Below are positions 61,209 through 64,000 of a DNA stretch of 64,000 nucleotides, in pieces. The translations under genes were made by a program, and so were the position numbers. Source of the stretch: JAVBNT01 sp031551355 (lineage in GTDB: Bacteria; Vulcanimicrobiota; CADAWZ01); NCBI GenBank assembly GCA_031551355.1, contig JAVBNT010000005.1:37092-101091 (forward strand). The letters are read 5' to 3'. The notes under the pieces were generated by a model. That model ran no database searches. It was not told the DNA's origin and saw only the letters and a list, made by a program, of their open reading frames with translations. The first letter of the stretch is position 1, and every line of letters starts with the position of its first letter.

Positions 61209-61661
61209 ATGCCTTCGTTTATAAAAAAAATTTTTTCATACAAAGAAACCCGTTTTCTTTTTGTAGGTGTTTTGAATACGGCTTTCGGGTATGGAATTTT
61301 TGCATTATTTATTTTTTTGGGGATTCAATATTTTATTGCAAATACCCTTTCATATATACTCGGCATCATCCATAGTTATCTCTGGAACAAATTCTTTACA
61401 TTCAGGACAAAAACTGTCTCTGCATCTGAGCCGCTGAAGTTTGTGAGTGTTTATTTTGTGAGTTATCTGTTCAGCAACTTATTCCTATGGCTGTTTGTCG
61501 AGCAGTTTCATGCGAGCCCTTATGTTGCCGGCGCGGCCAGTCTGTTCCTCACAACTGCCGTAAGCTACTTCGGTCATTCATTTTTTAGTTTTACCGGTTC
61601 GGAACAGAAAGCTGTTACTGAAGAAGTTTTGCCCGACACGAATACAGTCTCCAAAAGCTAA
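61209..61661 (+). CDS. GtrA-like membrane protein
   Basis: 150 aa from ATG 61209 (AGGA upstream); a frame from 61155 adds 18 unlikely residues. Four transmembrane helices and the GtrA signature RFLFVGVLNTAFGYGIFALF, IHSYLWNKFFTFR. GtrA/DPMS_2 proteins flip or help assemble polyprenyl-phosphate sugars. It is encoded divergently from the polysaccharide operon and is a natural partner for the GtrB-like enzyme at 54970. Confidence 0.92.
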   Translation: MPSFIKKIFSYKETRFLFVGVLNTAFGYGIFALFIFLGIQYFIANTLSYILGIIHSYLWNKFFTFRTKTVSASEPLKFVSVYFVSYLFSNLFLWLFVEQFHASPYVAGAASLFLTTAVSYFGHSFFSFTGSEQKAVTEEVLPDTNTVSKS

Positions 61662-61705
61662 GCCTCTCATAATTTATTGTTAGCGGACTTTCCTTTGTTA
61701 TGATT

Positions 61706-62803
61706 TTATGGTACGTATGCATAAAGTTTTTTCCATTTATGCTCTATCCTGTAGGATGGATTTGCCTTTAAAATAAGTTCCTCCATAATCAGGGGATCGT
61801 CTTTGACATGGTATGTGCATAACGATAATTTAGGGGCAAACTTTTTAAGTGTTTCTACAGCTCCCTTCAGCATCAGGCGTTCGCTTCCCTCAATATCGGC
61901 TTTGATGAAATCAATTTTTTCTATTTTATTATCATTTATAAATTGATCGATGGTTGTTGTCGGTATTGTTATTGTTTTTGCGGCACTTACTTCGGATTTT
62001 GATGAAAATACGATTGAATTTGAAGTGTTTTCATTAAATATAAACATGTTTGTGCTGCCGGCACAATCGGAGGCTCCTTCGGGAACAATAGTTATCTGTT
62101 CCGGATAGACTTGAGACAGATCGCACAGATAATTTATTACCTGGGGAAAAGGTTCAAAGGCATAAATTTTGCATCCTTTTGATGCTGCTACCGATGAGAA
62201 CAGTCCGATATTTGCTCCAAGGTCAATTACCGTATCTCCGCTATCCAGAGTGACTCCCGAATACTCGTAAGGGCCCTCGGACAACAATGAGTAATCCCCG
62301 AATATTGGGAATATCAGATCTCCGGCTTCATAGAGGAACGACTGCTTTATCTCTTTTTTTATGAGTCCGTTAACTATTTTACATCCGTTGCAGTCAATAT
62401 ATTCGCAAGATGTGTCTATCCCTTTTGACTGGAAAAAATACTGTATCCAGTCTTCCAGCAGTAAATCCATGTCGGCCTGCGTTACCGCTATGTGGTTTTT
62501 GAAATTTCTTTTTTCCAGCTCCTCTGTGATCGCTTTGTGCATGCTTTCGTTCAGAGATAACAAAAAGCAGCATTCATCCGCTTTGAAGGGTAGGCTGTCA
62601 AGTTCGTAAACCTTGAGACCTTCGATTTCCCTTTTATTGTCTTTCAGGGTTGTTACACAGAAGCATTCCGCTTTTATGCCGAACTTGTCAATAATTTTTT
62701 TGAATGAGGTTCCGAAAGAACCGGCCCCGTATAATACAAGCTTTTTGTCTGTTGATGTTATTTTACGGTAAGCATTATTATTTTCCCTATAAGAGCTGTT
62801 CAT
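61706..62803 (-). CDS. FkbM-family methyltransferase with N-terminal Rossmann-like domain
   Basis: 365 aa. Residues about 20-110 (KLVLYGAGSFGTSFKKIID) look like a small NAD- or sugar-binding Rossmann unit. The C-terminal FkbM domain (about 185-350) has DTVIDLGANIGLFSSVAA, IYAFEPFPQVI, TIDQFINDN, IDFIKADIEGSERLMLKGA. It is likely an AdoMet-dependent O-methyltransferase for a glycan. It is convergent with gtrA and not part of the main operon. Confidence 0.86.
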   Translation of the reverse strand: MNSSYRENNNAYRKITSTDKKLVLYGAGSFGTSFKKIIDKFGIKAECFCVTTLKDNKREIEGLKVYELDSLPFKADECCFLLSLNESMHKAITEELEKRNFKNHIAVTQADMDLLLEDWIQYFFQSKGIDTSCEYIDCNGCKIVNGLIKKEIKQSFLYEAGDLIFPIFGDYSLLSEGPYEYSGVTLDSGDTVIDLGANIGLFSSVAASKGCKIYAFEPFPQVINYLCDLSQVYPEQITIVPEGASDCAGSTNMFIFNENTSNSIVFSSKSEVSAAKTITIPTTTIDQFINDNKIEKIDFIKADIEGSERLMLKGAVETLKKFAPKLSLCTYHVKDDPLIMEELILKANPSYRIEHKWKKLYAYVP

Positions 62804-62889
62804 TGTTCTATATGCTGCCTTTTCCGTTAGTGATTATAGTTATGTGACTTTCTGCAAGAGTGACTGTCTATCCTGTATGTATTTTTTCT

Positions 62890-63552
62890 TTACCAATGAA
62901 TCGCTTCTTTGCCTTTTTGAATAAGATAATTATTAGTTTTGCTGAACGGCTTACTGCCGAAAAAGCCTTTAAGAGGCGACAAAGGGGAAGGGTGCGGCGA
63001 TTTTATTACAAAATGTTTTTGCGAGTCTACAAAAGCTCCCTTCTTTTGCGCATAGGAACCCCAAAGTATAAATACGATATTTTCCTTTTCCTGCGCAAGT
63101 TTGTGGATAACGGCATCCGTAAATATTTCCCAACCTTTATTTTGATGTGAACCCGCTTTATGCGCGATGACCGTAAGGGTGGCGTTAAGAAGCAAAACGC
63201 CCTGTTTTGCCCAGTGTTCCAGATTGCCTGAAGCTTTAGGGGCTATCCCCAAATCATCCTGCAGTTCCTTATATATATTCCTCAGTGAAGGAGGCAGAGA
63301 CACTCCGTCGTTTACTGAAAAGCTCAGACCGTTGGCCTGTCTTTCCCCATGGTAAGGATCCTGGCCTAAAATAACGACTTTTACATCGTCGAAAGAAGTT
63401 TTGTCAAAAGCGTTAAAAATCTGACTGCCTTTGGGAAATACTCTTTTGCTTGCGTATTCCTCTCTTACAAAATCAACAAGGTTCTTGAAATAAGGTTTGG
63501 CAAATTCCTCTTTCAGCTGTTCCTTCCAGGACTCTTCAATTTTTACATCCAT
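62890..63552 (-). CDS. ung: Uracil-DNA glycosylase (family 1)
   Basis: 220 aa with all family 1 motifs. The catalytic water-activating D65 lies in GQDPYHGERQANGLSFSV. SLPPSLRNIYKEL is the uracil pocket/Pro-rich loop. The DNA-intercalating HPSPLSPLKGFFG loop is near the C-terminus, followed by KPFSKTNNYL. It removes uracil from DNA. It stands alone; no operon partner is visible. Confidence 0.97.
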   Translation of the reverse strand: MDVKIEESWKEQLKEEFAKPYFKNLVDFVREEYASKRVFPKGSQIFNAFDKTSFDDVKVVILGQDPYHGERQANGLSFSVNDGVSLPPSLRNIYKELQDDLGIAPKASGNLEHWAKQGVLLLNATLTVIAHKAGSHQNKGWEIFTDAVIHKLAQEKENIVFILWGSYAQKKGAFVDSQKHFVIKSPHPSPLSPLKGFFGSKPFSKTNNYLIQKGKEAIHW

Positions 63553-63960
63553 AAAATTTACACTCCGAAAAATATATAGGCATATTTTAGATAAATAAGA
63601 AGTAAAGACCTTTTATGGGAAAGGGTTTATTCATACGTTTAATTGCTGCTTTTATGCCTGTAAAATAATATTTTACTGTCTTTCTGGAGACTTTATTGCA
63701 TAAAATGAGAAACAGAGGGTCAGATGTTGCTTCCGCAAAAAAAACAACCAAACAAAAGCAGTCTACGGGAAGGAATGAGTCGTATGTAGCTCTGAAAACT
63801 TACTAAATGTCTGTTGTTAGACAAAGTAAGTGTCTCATGCGTGAATCCTGGTTTTCTACACAGGATTCACGCATGAGAAAAATTTTCTACAAAATTGCAT
63901 GATAATTTGAATAAATATGGAATATGTTACACAACAAAAATAAGAGGTGTGACATATAAA
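63553..63960. repeat. Intergenic region with interspersed repeat copy C and a long hairpin
   Basis: 63742-63848 repeats the complement of about 14146-14260, including the CAACCAAAC end and the CAGTCTACGGGAAGGAAT core. It is the right part of the fold-back family without its partner. 63553-63741 holds nothing recognised. A 17-bp hairpin (63834-63877) follows, then the start region of the next gene. Confidence 0.6.
63834..63877. terminator. Perfect 17-bp stem, terminator-like hairpin
   Basis: CTCATGCGTGAATCCTG (63834-63850) pairs exactly with CAGGATTCACGCATGAG (63861-63877) around a 10-base loop, followed by AAAAATTTT. It overlaps the end of repeat copy C. It may be a terminator or a target-site hairpin. 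Confidence 0.5.
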
Positions 63961-64000
63961 ATGGATTCGTTATTTGAAATGCTCAAAGCAATAGAAGATC
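63961..64000 (+). CDS. Start of an unidentified gene
   Basis: ATG 63961 opens MDSLFEMLKAIED and runs off the right edge. AAGAGGTG about 11 bases upstream could be its ribosome site. Too short to identify. Confidence 0.4.
   Translation, partial: MDSLFEMLKAIED

Overview
The window comes from a bacterial chromosome of roughly 40-45% G+C (judged by eye). The type of cell is inferred from gene content. A CDP-3,6-dideoxyhexose/nonulosonate polysaccharide cluster, a lipobox protein, type IV pilus-like genes and YidD point to a diderm cell. Corrinoid-dependent methyl transfer, a two-subunit glycine decarboxylase and LipS1/LipS2-type lipoyl synthesis point to an anaerobe. No rRNA, tRNA or CRISPR array was found, and I cannot name the phylum; an uncultured candidate phylum is plausible.

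Layout. 1-3298 (- strand): PAS sensor kinase start, PhoB/OmpR regulator, PgeF and a radical SAM protein. 3445-6714 (+): NUDIX, YidD and two peptidoglycan hydrolases (NlpC/P60 and M15) that share an unusual Met/Gly-rich N-terminal module. 6999-13419 (+): an operon with three UroD/MtaA-type methyltransferases, a corrinoid protein, its reductive activase (2Fe-2S plus ASKHA domains) and a CobW GTPase. 13485-23717: an accessory island. Its core is a two-gene module resembling Druantia type III (1143-aa unknown protein plus 1578-aa DUF1998 helicase). Inverted copies of a fold-back element lie on both sides, with a truncated DinJ-type antitoxin, a DUF4143 ATPase remnant and other repeats around them. 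23718-30072: DNA methyltransferase, Bcp, dicarboxylate symporter, RecQ and a lipoprotein.

30362-41021 (-): YggS, a coiled-coil/PilT fusion ATPase, then a glycine-cleavage and lipoylation block (gcvH, gcvPA, gcvPB, two radical SAM LipS-like genes, an RsbW-like regulator, a lipoate ligase/octanoyltransferase, an FmdB-like zinc ribbon and a GNAT). 41184-44339 (+): two pseudopilins and a large PilX-like protein. 44340-46015: repeats, mazEF and a second broken DUF4143 gene. 46019-50022 (-): two tandem HELGH metallopeptidases.

50033-61110 (-): one long, tightly packed polysaccharide operon. RfbF, RfbG and RfbH make a CDP-4-keto-3,6-dideoxyhexose. A YerE-like TPP enzyme could add a two-carbon branch. 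A NeuB-like synthase, an epimerase, an SDR, a polyprenyl-phosphate glycosyltransferase, an FGGY kinase and a dehydroquinate-synthase-like cyclase suggest further unusual sugars or a cyclitol. GtrA (+), an FkbM methyltransferase and Ung follow, and the window ends in another repeat copy and the first codons of a gene.

Strongest leads: the defence-like pair between symmetric fold-back elements, the Met-rich module shared by two cell-wall hydrolases without signal peptides, and nested hairpin elements at gene 3' ends whose structure is kept while their sequence changes.
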